Below, piece by piece: positions 13,595-20,609 of a stretch of 20,901 nucleotides of DNA. Where the stretch lies: positions 1 to 20,901 of the forward strand of contig JBJDYV010000007.1 in assembly GCA_051867655.1 (NCBI GenBank), given 5' to 3'. Origin of the DNA: JAJPXI01 sp051867655. GTDB taxonomy: Bacteria; Bacillota; Clostridia; Oscillospirales; Oscillospiraceae. The notes under the pieces were generated by a model, which saw only the letters and a program-made list of their open reading frames with translations, was not told the origin of the DNA and ran no database searches. The position numbers and the translations under genes were made by a program. Position 1 is the first letter of the stretch; every line of letters starts with the position of its first letter.

Positions 13595-14680
13595 GATATA
13601 GTAGAACGCGTCGTCGGGCAGGCCGCCGCCGATGGACGCGGGGTTGGCCTCATAGAGCACCCGGTAATAGCCCTGGATCTGGTCGCGCATCTCCTCCCCG
13701 GGGATGTAGACCAGGTTGCAGTCGGGGATGGCCAGCTTGGCGATGGCGGCGGAGGGCACGATGCCGTACTGCTCCACCAGGGCGGCGGCGTCCTCCACGT
13801 TGCTGTTCACGTACTCAATGGAGGCCTGATAGTCCTGCAGGAAGGCCTCCACCGCCTCGGGGTGCTCCTGGGCAAACTCCGTGCGCACCACCACGGTGGT
13901 CATGGTCAGCACGCCGTCGCTGGTCACCTTGTTCCACTCCTCGGTCAGGTCCAGGACGGACACGACCTCGCGGTCCTCGGTCTGCTTGGACTTGATCTGC
14001 GCGGCGGTGGCGGCGGGCACGGGCAGCATGGCGTACTGGGCGTCGCCGGTCAGCAGGGCGGCCTGCACCTCCTCGGCGGTCTGCCAGACGATCTCCACGC
14101 CGGTGGCCGGGTCCACGCCGTTCTCACGCAGCAGGTAGTTGAGCACATACTCCGGGTTCGCGCCCTGGCCGGTGGCGTAGATGGTCTTGCCCCGCAGGTC
14201 GCCCAGGTTGGTCACGGTGGGGGTAAAGCCCTTTTCGCCCCGCTCCAGGATGTACAGCACGCCCAGGGTGGACAGGCACAGGGCCTGCACGCCGCCGTCG
14301 GTCTTGTTGTACAGGGTGGCGGCCAGGTTGGAGGCCATGCAGGCGATGTCCAGGTCGCCGTTGGTCAGCTTGCCGGCGATCTCCTGGTTGTCGGCGGCCA
14401 TGGTCACGTCATAGACGCCCACGGTCTCGCCCGCCTCGGCGTCGGCCATCAGCTTGACCGCGCCCACGCCGGTGGGGCCGGACAGGACGGCGAAGCGCAC
14501 GGTGGTGGGTTCAGCGTCAGGCTCGTCGGGCGTCGGCTCGGCAGAGGGGCTGACGGACTGACTGGGGGAGGCGTCGGAGCTGGGGCTGGCCTGCTCTCCG
14601 CTTTCCCCGGAGCCGCAGGCGGCCAGGCTCATGCCCAGAGCCAGGCACAGAAGCAGTGCAAGAATTCTCTTTTTCATCAT
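13583..14680 (-). CDS. Lipoprotein substrate-binding protein of a NitT/TauT-type ABC transporter
   Basis: 365 aa. A lipoprotein signal peptide ends in the lipobox SLAAC (Cys22), followed by a Ser/Pro/Glu-rich linker to about residue 57 and a periplasmic-binding-protein type 2 fold. TTVRFAVLSGPTGVGAVKLM, NGDLDIACMASNLAATLY and LRGKTIYATGQGANPEYVLNYLL are typical of NMT1/SsuA-like proteins. It captures the ligand outside the membrane and delivers it to the permease. The ligand cannot be named; nitrate, sulfonate and thiamine-precursor binders share this layout. GAGGAAAAC precedes the ATG. The protein ends YYINAE, the last residues being repeat-encoded. Confidence 0.9.
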   Translation of the reverse strand: MMKKRILALLLCLALGMSLAACGSGESGEQASPSSDASPSQSVSPSAEPTPDEPDAEPTTVRFAVLSGPTGVGAVKLMADAEAGETVGVYDVTMAADNQEIAGKLTNGDLDIACMASNLAATLYNKTDGGVQALCLSTLGVLYILERGEKGFTPTVTNLGDLRGKTIYATGQGANPEYVLNYLLRENGVDPATGVEIVWQTAEEVQAALLTGDAQYAMLPVPAATAAQIKSKQTEDREVVSVLDLTEEWNKVTSDGVLTMTTVVVRTEFAQEHPEAVEAFLQDYQASIEYVNSNVEDAAALVEQYGIVPSAAIAKLAIPDCNLVYIPGEEMRDQIQGYYRVLYEANPASIGGGLPDDAFYYINAE

Positions 14681-14702
14681 GTTTTCCTCGATTCCTTTAA
14701 GT

Positions 14703-15347
14703 TTAGGTCCGCTTGACCCGGATCTCTTTGCCCGCGCGGGAGATCGTCCCCCGCTCTTCCAGACGGTCGAAGGCGCGGTAGACGCTGGCCCGCCCCAGGC
14801 CCAGGGCCTGGGCGATGGCGGTGGCGGACACGGTGACCCGGCCGTCGGAGTCCGCGCTGCGCAGCAGGAACTGTTCCACCTTTTCCTCCGCCGTCCCGGC
14901 GGCCAGGCTGTTCAGCCGGTCGCTGAGAAAGCAGATGCGTCCGGACAGGTAGCGCACGTAGTTGGCGCCCGCCCGGGGCCAGCGCTCCATCAGAGCGGCC
15001 ACCGTGTCCTGGGGGAAGAACAGCACCCGGCACTCGGTCAGGGCGGTCAGGGTGGAGGGGTACTCCTCCCGGTCGTTGAACAGGGCGGCCGCGCCGAACC
15101 AGTCGCCCTGCTCGAGCACGCCCACGAACAGATCGCCCCGGGTCACCCGGACCTTGCCCGAGAGCACCAGCCCCAGGCAGCGCCGGAACCGGGCGGGGGT
15201 GTACAGCTCCGCGCCGCGCGGGGCCCGTTCCTCCCCGCTGTGCTCCAGGCAGAAGTCCAGAGCCTCCTCCGGCACTCCCCGGAACAGAAAGGACTCCCGG
15301 ACCAGGCCGCGCTGTGCGCCCTTCAGTTCCACACCGTTCACCTTCAA
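14703..15347 (-). CDS. Crp/Fnr-family transcriptional regulator
   Basis: Up to 214 aa. The N-terminal cyclic-nucleotide-binding-like jelly roll (about 20-130; LGLVLSGKVRVTRGD, GVLEQGDWFGAAALFND) is followed by the dimer helix and a Crp-type winged helix (VSATAIAQALGLGRASVYRAFDRLEERGTI). No cysteine cluster for an FNR [4Fe-4S] centre is seen, and the effector is unknown. The start is ambiguous: TTG at 15347 has no ribosome site, while GTG at 15332 has AAGGTG 6 nt upstream and may be the true start. It ends 22 nt before the binding-protein gene, so it probably is the first gene and the regulator of the ABC operon. Confidence 0.9.
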   Translation of the reverse strand: MKVNGVELKGAQRGLVRESFLFRGVPEEALDFCLEHSGEERAPRGAELYTPARFRRCLGLVLSGKVRVTRGDLFVGVLEQGDWFGAAALFNDREEYPSTLTALTECRVLFFPQDTVAALMERWPRAGANYVRYLSGRICFLSDRLNSLAAGTAEEKVEQFLLRSADSDGRVTVSATAIAQALGLGRASVYRAFDRLEERGTISRAGKEIRVKRT

Positions 15348-15371
15348 TTCTGTATCATTTGGGACAATTTC

Positions 15372-15400
15372 AGCATACAGGATTTTTTCACCTTTGTCAA
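15372..15400 (-). promoter_or_regulatory. Promoter of the Crp/Fnr-ABC operon
   Basis: On the minus strand TTGACA (15395-15400), a 17-bp spacer and TATGCT (15372-15377). It fires away from the small Cys-containing gene. No clear Crp-type palindrome is visible around it. Confidence 0.7.
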
Positions 15401-15436
15401 GCCCCCGGCATAAACTATCTCAAAGGAGGTATGCCC

Positions 15437-15688
15437 ATGGAAGAACGCGAACTCTGCGGCTGCGCCGCTTCGGAGGAATTTCTGGAGGATATGCCCATGC
15501 GCCGCTACCGCAACCCCATCCCCACCTGCGAGAGCAGGCCCAAGCCGGAGCACAGCCCCTGCGTCTGCCGGGAGGAGCTGGAGGAGATCCTGGACGCGCT
15601 GGCCTGCCAGAACCAGCTGATGATGGACCTGCTGGGGGCGGTGAACAGCCTGACCGCCGCCCGGCTGGCCCAGCGGGACGGTACATAG
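15437..15688 (+). CDS. Small cysteine-containing protein of unknown function
   Basis: 83 aa, beginning MEERELCGCAASEEFLED. The ATG at 15437 is preferred because AAAGGAGG ends 7 nt upstream; an in-frame ATG at 15431 is too close. Cysteines occur as CGC near the N-terminus, CES in the middle, a CVC pair and one more Cys (LACQNQL), which could bind metal or form disulfides. The second half (REELEEILDALACQNQLMMDLLGAVNSLTAARL) is a likely amphipathic helix or coiled coil. No signal peptide. I do not recognise the family. The gene is divergent from the Crp/Fnr operon. Confidence 0.7.
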   Translation: MEERELCGCAASEEFLEDMPMRRYRNPIPTCESRPKPEHSPCVCREELEEILDALACQNQLMMDLLGAVNSLTAARLAQRDGT

Positions 15689-15694
15689 GAAGCG

Positions 15695-15727
15695 GCAGGC
15701 CCGCCCCGGTTTTCGGGGCGGGCCTGC
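15695..15727. terminator. Strong hairpin after the small Cys-containing gene
   Basis: GCAGGCCCGCCCCG, loop GTTTT, CGGGGCGGGCCTGC: perfect 14-bp arms 7 nt after the stop codon. There is no T-run on either side, so termination may be inefficient. Confidence 0.6.
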
Positions 15728-15731
15728 GGTT

Positions 15732-15811
15732 GCGGGCGCATCTGGAATGCGCCCCTACGGATTTGAGGATTCCGGATTCTATGATGTAGGGGCAGATTCC
15801 ATATCTGCCCG
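15732..15811. repeat. Head-to-head REP doublet (copies 6 and 7)
   Basis: Copy 6 (15732-15758) is GCGGGCGCATCTGG.. ending GCGCCCCTAC, reverse. Copy 7 (15786-15811) is GTAGGGGCAGATTCC.. ending ATCTGCCCG, forward. The spacing is 27 bp, close to that of the doublet at 12102-12177. Copy 7 encodes the last residues and stop of the ABC exporter. Confidence 0.8.
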
Positions 15812-17770
15812 TCCGCCCCGGTGTCCCTCCCAGGACCCGCCGCGCCGCCCCCAGGGATGGCCGGGCGCGCCGGCGGCCCGCTCCGGCGGTGTGTCCTCCC
15901 CGGCCGGTTCGCTCTCCCCGCCGCTCTGCCGCTCGGCCTCGTAGTCCAGAATGCGGCGGAACTGGGTCTCGTAGAGCATGCGGTAGACGCCGTTTTTCTC
16001 CAGCAGCTCCTCGTGGCTGCCCTCCTCGGCGATGACGCCCCCCTGGAGCACCAGAATGCGGTCGGCCTTCAAAATGGTGGACAGGCGGTGGGCGATGACG
16101 ATGCTGGTGCGGCCCACCATCAGCTTTTCCAGGGCGTCCTGGATGGCGCTCTCCGAGATGGAGTCCAGGGCGCTGGTGGCCTCATCCAGAATGAGGATCT
16201 TCGGGTCCTTCAGCACCACCCGGGCAATGGAGACCCGCTGCTTTTCGCCGCCGGAGAGCTTCAGACCCCGGTTGCCCACCAGGGAGTCGTACCCGTCGGG
16301 CTGGCTGACGATGAAGTCGTGGATGTTGGCGATGCGGCAGGCGTATTCCAGCTCCTCCTGGGTGGCGTCCTCTTTGGCGTAAAGCAGGTTCTCCCGGATG
16401 GTGCCGTTGAACAGGTAGGTGTCCTGGGTCACCACGCCGATGCACCGGCGCAGGTAGGCCAAATCGAAGTCCCGCACGTCCACCCCGGCCACGGTGACCC
16501 GGCCGCCGCACACGTCGTACAGGCGGGGGATCAGGTTGGCCACGGTGGACTTGCCCGCGCCGGAGGGCCCCACCAGGGCGATCATCCTGCCGCTGGGCAC
16601 CGTGAAGTCCACGTCGGTCAGCAGAGGCTTTTCGGGGATGTAGGAGAATTGGACGTGCTCGAAGCGCACGTCTCCGTCCGATACGTCCGGCTTTTGTCCG
16701 TCGGGCGGGGAGACGATGGTGTTTTCCAGGTCGAAGTAGTTGAAAATGCGGGTGAACAGGGCCAAGGAGCGGGTAAAGTCCACCTGCAGGTTCAGCAGGG
16801 ACTGCACCGGGCGGTACAGCCGGTTGATCAGGGACACGGTGGCGGTGATCATGCCCACGGTCAGGGTGGCGTCCAGATGGGCGATCATCAGCCAGCCGCC
16901 GGCAAAGTAGATCAGCAGCGGCCCCACCTGGGTGAACATGCCCAGGACGACGGTCAGCCATTTGCCGCTGCGCTGCTCCTTCATGGCCAGGTTCATAACC
17001 TCCCGGTTGACGGAGCGGAAGCGATCATATTCCCGCTCCTCCCGGGTGAACAGCTTCACCAGCAGGGAGCCGCTGACGCTGAGGGTCTCGTTGACCATCT
17101 GGTTCATCTCGTCGTTCTTCCCCTGCCCCTCGGACAGCAGCTTCCAGCGCCTGCGGCCCACGGTTTTGGTGGGCAGGATCAGCAGGGGGATGACCACGAT
17201 GCCCACAATGGCCAGCCGCCAGCTCATGGAGAACAGGGCCACCGTGGTGGTCACCACCGTGGCGATGTTGCTGATGGCGCTGCTCAGGGTGCCGGAGATG
17301 ACGGTGCTGACGCCGCTGATGTCGGTGTTCATGCGGGTGATGATGTCGCCCTGCTTCTCCGAGGTGAAGAAGGCGTGGGGCATGTGCTGCAGGTGGTCGT
17401 ACATCTGGTTTTTCATGTCGTAGATGATGCGCTGGGAGATCCAGGCGTTGATGTAGCTCTCCAGCACGCCGATGACCTGGGAGACGGCCAGGGTGACGAA
17501 GGCCAGCAGCAGAAGCTGGATCAGCAGCGCCATGTTCCGGCCCACCAGGGCCTCGTCCACGATGCGCCCGGTGATGATGGAGGGGAACAGTCCGATGACG
17601 GCGGACAGCAGAATGGCGGCGAAGACCAGCAGGAACTGCAGCCAGTAGGGCTTTAAGTAGGACAGGATGCGTACCAGAAGGGCGCGGGTCACCTTGGGCT
17701 TGTTGTGCTTTTCCTCATCGGTCAGATAGCCCCGCGGACCAAGCTCGGGGCCAACTCCGGGTCGCGGCAT
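15779..17770 (-). CDS. ABC exporter, fused membrane and ATPase domains
   Basis: 663 aa half-transporter. An ABC transmembrane domain with about six helices (VRILSYLKPYWLQFLLVFAA onward) spans about 30-340. The nucleotide-binding domain follows: Walker A GPSGAGKST, Q-loop VTQDTYLF, signature LSGGEKQRVSIARV, Walker B ILILDEATSALD, H-loop IAHRLST. It would dimerise and expel lipids, drugs or peptides. The ATG at 17770 has AAGGAG 8-9 nt upstream. A perfect MarR-type palindrome overlaps the transcription start, suggesting drug- or stress-inducible control, but no marR gene is beside it. The tail after about residue 610 is low-complexity, and its end (RADMESAPTS) is encoded by a REP palindrome, so the native stop was probably displaced. 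Confidence 0.92.
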   Translation of the reverse strand: MPRPGVGPELGPRGYLTDEEKHNKPKVTRALLVRILSYLKPYWLQFLLVFAAILLSAVIGLFPSIITGRIVDEALVGRNMALLIQLLLLAFVTLAVSQVIGVLESYINAWISQRIIYDMKNQMYDHLQHMPHAFFTSEKQGDIITRMNTDISGVSTVISGTLSSAISNIATVVTTTVALFSMSWRLAIVGIVVIPLLILPTKTVGRRRWKLLSEGQGKNDEMNQMVNETLSVSGSLLVKLFTREEREYDRFRSVNREVMNLAMKEQRSGKWLTVVLGMFTQVGPLLIYFAGGWLMIAHLDATLTVGMITATVSLINRLYRPVQSLLNLQVDFTRSLALFTRIFNYFDLENTIVSPPDGQKPDVSDGDVRFEHVQFSYIPEKPLLTDVDFTVPSGRMIALVGPSGAGKSTVANLIPRLYDVCGGRVTVAGVDVRDFDLAYLRRCIGVVTQDTYLFNGTIRENLLYAKEDATQEELEYACRIANIHDFIVSQPDGYDSLVGNRGLKLSGGEKQRVSIARVVLKDPKILILDEATSALDSISESAIQDALEKLMVGRTSIVIAHRLSTILKADRILVLQGGVIAEEGSHEELLEKNGVYRMLYETQFRRILDYEAERQSGGESEPAGEDTPPERAAGAPGHPWGRRGGSWEGHRGGRADMESAPTS

Positions 17771-17788
17771 AATCCCATCTCCTTTTTG

Positions 17789-17810
17789 CTTTGTTAGGCA
17801 CCTAACAAAG
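17789..17810 (-). promoter_or_regulatory. MarR-type operator of the ABC exporter
   Basis: CTTTGTTAGG and CCTAACAAAG form perfect 10-bp arms around a 2-bp centre. The TTAGG..CCTAA core is a common MarR-family site. It covers the predicted start point and lies just downstream of the -10. Confidence 0.75.
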
Positions 17811-17813
17811 CGC

Positions 17814-17842
17814 ATCATAGCAGGGACGGATTCATTTGTCAA
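17814..17842 (-). promoter_or_regulatory. Promoter of the ABC exporter
   Basis: Minus strand TTGACA (17837-17842), 17-bp spacer, TATGAT (17814-17819). A strong promoter that would need the adjacent palindrome for repression. Confidence 0.8.
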
Positions 17843-17880
17843 GTACCAAAGGATTTTTATGAGCAAAAACTTTTTGCTGT

Positions 17881-17915
17881 AAGGAAAGCCCCGCGCCGCG
17901 CGCGGGGCTTTCCTT
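17881..17915 (-). terminator. Hairpin terminator after the 65-aa gene
   Basis: AAGGAAAGCCCCGCG (17881-17895), loop CCGCG, CGCGGGGCTTTCCTT (17901-17915): 15-bp perfect arms touching the stop codon of the minus-strand small gene. No long T-run beyond the stem. Confidence 0.7.
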
Positions 17916-18112
17916 CAAAACATCTGATTCTGTACCAGGTTTTCCACATACGCCGCCATCTCCTGCTTGGACTGGATGGCGTGGGTGCCGTCCACCACCC
18001 GGCGCTGCTGGTCGGGGGACAGGGACGAGAACACCTCCATGGCCCGGACGTTCTGGGCCAGCGCCATGCCGAAGCCCATGGGCAGGTCCTGCAAGGGGTT
18101 GAAGCCGTTCAT
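17915..18112 (-). CDS. Small protein of unknown function
   Basis: 65 aa: MNGFNPLQDLPMGFGMALAQ, then NVRAMEVFSSLSPDQQRRVVDGTHAIQ and a C-terminal helix. The ATG at 18112 has AAAGGAG 8 nt upstream; an upstream GTG at 18121 abuts that site and is rejected. It has the look of a soluble helical protein (a Met-rich first part and an amphipathic end, AAYVENLVQNQMF). No signal peptide, cysteines or membrane segment. I do not recognise a function. It is a monocistronic gene with its own hairpin terminator, divergent from the LCP gene. Confidence 0.75.
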   Translation of the reverse strand: MNGFNPLQDLPMGFGMALAQNVRAMEVFSSLSPDQQRRVVDGTHAIQSKQEMAAYVENLVQNQMF

Positions 18113-18180
18113 TGAAAGCACTCCTTTCGCCCTTAGCTTGCCCGGAAAAAATAAAGTTTTTCTAAAATCGTAAAAGGCTC

Positions 18181-18209
18181 TTGCCGAATGTGGTGGAATT
18201 TTGTATACT
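18181..18209 (+). promoter_or_regulatory. Promoter of the LCP-histidine kinase operon
   Basis: TTGCCG (18181-18186), 17-bp spacer, TATACT (18204-18209), about 47 nt before the LCP start codon. Confidence 0.65.
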
Positions 18210-18262
18210 GAAAGCCCGACCAGTTAACATAAGTTTACTTTTCAGGAAAGCGGTGGAACTCC

Positions 18263-19315
18263 ATGGCCACGAACATGAAGCGCAGGATCACCCCCGGCCG
18301 CGTCATCAAGACGATCCTGAAGATCATCTACATCCTTATTTTCATCGTCGCCGCCCTGATCGTGACCCTGTACATTGTCTTCAAGGTGACGGTCAAGCCC
18401 CCGGCGGTGGAGGAGCCGCCGGTGATCGAGGTGCCCATCGTCCAGGTCAGCGACGACCCGGCCACTCCCGAAGTGGACGAGGGCAAGCAGACCGACCCGG
18501 AGCCCGCGACCACCACCATCCAGCTGGAGCGCAAGGAGGAGTTCCACACCTTCCTGCTCATGGGCACCGACGACGGCAACGGCAACGCCGACACCATCAT
18601 GGTGGGCTCCTACGACCTGAAAAACAACAAGATCTCCGTGGTCTCGGTCCCCCGGGACACCCTGGTGGACGTCTCCCGCACGGTGAAGAAGATCAACGGC
18701 GCTTACGGCATGGGCGGCGTGGAGCAGCTCCTGGACGAGCTGACCGACGTGCTGGGCTTCCGCCCCGACCACTATATCATGGTGGACATCCGGGCCTTCG
18801 TGGAGGTGGTGGACCTGCTGGGCGGCGTCAGCTTCTACGTGCCCTGCGACATGTACCACAACGACGGCGCGGGCTTTATCATCGACCTGAAGCAGGGCAC
18901 CCAGTGGCTGGACGGCCAGCACGCCCTGCAGCTGGTGCGCTACCGGGGCTACGCCAACGCCGACCTGGGCCGCATCCAGACCCAGCAGAAGTTTCTGCAG
19001 CAGATCGCCAAGCAGACCCTTTCCATCAGCAATGTGACCAAGGTCAACCAGTTCGCCCAGATCCTGAGCAAGTATTTCAAGACCGATCTCAGCGTCACCG
19101 AGCTGGCCTATTTCGGCACCGCCGCCCTGAAGCTGGACTTCTCCCAGGACATCACCTTCGCCACCCTGCCCGGCGACGGCGACACCACCTACAAGGGCAT
19201 CACCTGGTACTACCAGCTCTACCCGGAGGAGTGCCTGGAGATCATCAACCGCACCATCAACCCCTATACCACCGACATTACCACGGATATGGCCCACATC
19301 TTTCAGGTGAAGTGA
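18263..19315 (+). CDS. LytR-CpsA-Psr (LCP) family cell-wall polymer ligase
   Basis: 350 aa. Short cytoplasmic basic start (KRRITPGR), one membrane helix at about 20-43 (ILKIIYILIFIVAALIVTLY), a Pro/Glu/Val-rich extracellular linker, then the LCP domain at about 95-300. Hallmarks are HTFLLMGTDDGNGNADTIMV, ISVVSVPRDTLVDV, KINGAYGMGGVEQLLDEL and the Arg-rich RYRGYANADLGRIQTQQKFL, which bind polyprenyl pyrophosphate and metal. The family attaches teichoic acids or glycopolymers to peptidoglycan outside the cell. The ATG at 18263 has only a weak upstream site (GGTGG); an alternative ATG at 18275 is possible. Its TGA overlaps the ATG of the following kinase by one base. Confidence 0.93.
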   Translation: MATNMKRRITPGRVIKTILKIIYILIFIVAALIVTLYIVFKVTVKPPAVEEPPVIEVPIVQVSDDPATPEVDEGKQTDPEPATTTIQLERKEEFHTFLLMGTDDGNGNADTIMVGSYDLKNNKISVVSVPRDTLVDVSRTVKKINGAYGMGGVEQLLDELTDVLGFRPDHYIMVDIRAFVEVVDLLGGVSFYVPCDMYHNDGAGFIIDLKQGTQWLDGQHALQLVRYRGYANADLGRIQTQQKFLQQIAKQTLSISNVTKVNQFAQILSKYFKTDLSVTELAYFGTAALKLDFSQDITFATLPGDGDTTYKGITWYYQLYPEECLEIINRTINPYTTDITTDMAHIFQVK

Positions 19316-20454
19316 TGGAACAAAAATATACCCGCATGAAGCTGAAGCTGCTTCTGTTTGTGGTGGCGGGCACCCTGGCGGCGGGCCTGGCGGGGTGGTT
19401 CCTGCTGGAGTTCGTGGTGGACGGCCTGCTGCAGGACCCCTTCGCCCGCTTTTTCGTCTGGGTGGCCCAGACCCTGTTCGGCCAGAGCGAGACCCGGGCG
19501 CTGGAGCTGTACCAGACCTGCATCCGCGACCACAAAAACGACTCTGTCAACCTGGCGGTCATTGTGATGATGCTGGCGGCCTTTTATCTGGCCATGGGCA
19601 AATTCACCCGCTGGCTGAACCAGATCGGCTCCGGGGTGCGCCAGGTGGTGGACGAGACCGGCGAGCCGGTAAAGCTGCCCCGGGAGCTCGCCCCGCTCCA
19701 GGCCGACCTGACCAGCCTGCAGGCCACCCTGCGTGCGCGGGAGGCCGAAGCGCGGGAGGCCGAGCAGCGCAAGAACGACCTGCTGGTCTTCCTGGCCCAC
19801 GATCTGAAAACGCCCCTGACCTCGGTGATCGGGTATCTGAACCTGCTGAAGGACGACCCCGACCTGACGGCGGAGCAGCGGGCCAAATACACGGGCATCG
19901 CCCTGGACAAGGCCCTGCGGCTGGAGGACCTGATGCTGGAGTTCTTCGAGATCACCCGGGAGAGCCTGCACGGGGCAAGCGGCGAGGCGGCGGAGATCCA
20001 GCTGTCCATTCTGCTGGAGCAGCTCTCCGACGAGTTCATGCCCCAGTTCCAGGACAAAAACCTGACCTGCCGGACCGACATCCAGTCCCGCCTGACGGTC
20101 ACCGGCGAAGCGGACAAGCTGGCCCGGGTGTTCGAGAACGTGCTGCGCAACGCGGTGAACTACAGCACCGAGGGCGGCACGGTGGAGATCGAGGCCGCGC
20201 GGCAGGAGGACCAGGTGGTCATCGCCATCCGCAACCAGGGTCTGGAGATCCCGGAGCAGGAGCTGGCCCTCATTTTTCAGAAGTTCTACCGGCTGGACAG
20301 CGCCCGCTCCTCCCGCACCGGCGGCGCGGGCCTGGGGCTGGCCATCGCCAAGGAGATCGTGGAGGCCCACGGCGGCACCATCCACGCCGAGTCCACCGGA
20401 CAGAAGACGTCGTTCATCATCACCCTTCCCGCCGCCCAGCACCCCGTCGCCTGA
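19315..20454 (+). CDS. VanS-like sensor histidine kinase
   Basis: 379 aa. Two membrane helices (about 10-33 and 78-95) enclose a short extracytoplasmic loop of about 45 residues, followed by a HAMP-like/coiled linker (LQATLRAREAEAREAEQRKNDLL). The phospho-acceptor H-box FLAHDLKTPLTSVIGYLNLL has His162; the ATPase part shows NVLRNAVNYS (N box), NQGLEIPEQE (G1, with Asn as in VanS), FYRLDSARSSRTGG and GLGLAIAKEIVEAHGG. It resembles VanS of glycopeptide resistance, but no van ligase genes are in the window. TGATG overlap with the LCP gene implies coupling. No response regulator is adjacent, so the partner is encoded elsewhere. A terminator overlaps its last codons. Confidence 0.92.
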   Translation: MEQKYTRMKLKLLLFVVAGTLAAGLAGWFLLEFVVDGLLQDPFARFFVWVAQTLFGQSETRALELYQTCIRDHKNDSVNLAVIVMMLAAFYLAMGKFTRWLNQIGSGVRQVVDETGEPVKLPRELAPLQADLTSLQATLRAREAEAREAEQRKNDLLVFLAHDLKTPLTSVIGYLNLLKDDPDLTAEQRAKYTGIALDKALRLEDLMLEFFEITRESLHGASGEAAEIQLSILLEQLSDEFMPQFQDKNLTCRTDIQSRLTVTGEADKLARVFENVLRNAVNYSTEGGTVEIEAARQEDQVVIAIRNQGLEIPEQELALIFQKFYRLDSARSSRTGGAGLGLAIAKEIVEAHGGTIHAESTGQKTSFIITLPAAQHPVA

Positions 20455-20468
20455 CGGGGTGCTTTTTT
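20439..20468 (+). terminator. Terminator of the LCP-kinase operon
   Basis: GCACCCCGTC (20439-20448), loop GCCT, GACGGGGTGC (20453-20462), TTTTTT. The 5' arm encodes the kinase's last residues and the stop codon lies in the loop. Confidence 0.9.
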
Positions 20469-20501
20469 GCGCTCCGCCGCCCCATCGCCCGCTCCCCGTC
20501 C

Positions 20502-20523
20502 GGATATTGTTAAGAAAATATCC
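20502..20523 (+). promoter_or_regulatory. Inverted repeat upstream of the NuoE-type gene, possible Rex-related site
   Basis: GGATATT (20502-20508) and AATATCC (20517-20523) around GTTAAGAA. Within it TTGTTAA matches one half of the Rex redox-repressor consensus (TTGTTAA-N4-TTAACAA), but the second half is poor (4 of 7). It ends 4 bp before the -35 box. Confidence 0.35.
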
Positions 20524-20527
20524 ATCC

Positions 20528-20556
20528 TTGACATCTGAACTTTCGGTCGGTAAAAT
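20528..20556 (+). promoter_or_regulatory. Promoter of the NuoE-type gene
   Basis: TTGACA (20528-20533), 17-bp spacer, TAAAAT (20551-20556), with an AT-rich start region. Confidence 0.75.
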
Positions 20557-20609
20557 TTTAGATACTTATTTAATATAAAAAGTAATTTCCCACCGAAAGG
20601 AGACACGCC

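Noticed and set aside
3192..15811. Repeats as a CRISPR array.
   Set aside because: Copies are dispersed, differ in stem sequence and orientation, and are not regularly spaced; no cas gene is present.
15779..17866. A longer start for the ABC exporter at 17866.
   Set aside because: It would cross the promoter and MarR-type operator; the ATG at 17770 has a proper ribosome site.
18181..20454. A 757-aa open frame that would fuse the LCP region to the histidine kinase.
   Set aside because: Its first 378 codons run in the wrong frame over the LCP gene and give Arg/Gly/His-rich nonsense. The real kinase starts at 19315 with TGATG coupling.
19315..20454. Part of a glycopeptide-resistance van cluster.
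   Set aside because: No VanR, VanH, ligase or VanX genes are in the window; only the kinase resembles VanS.
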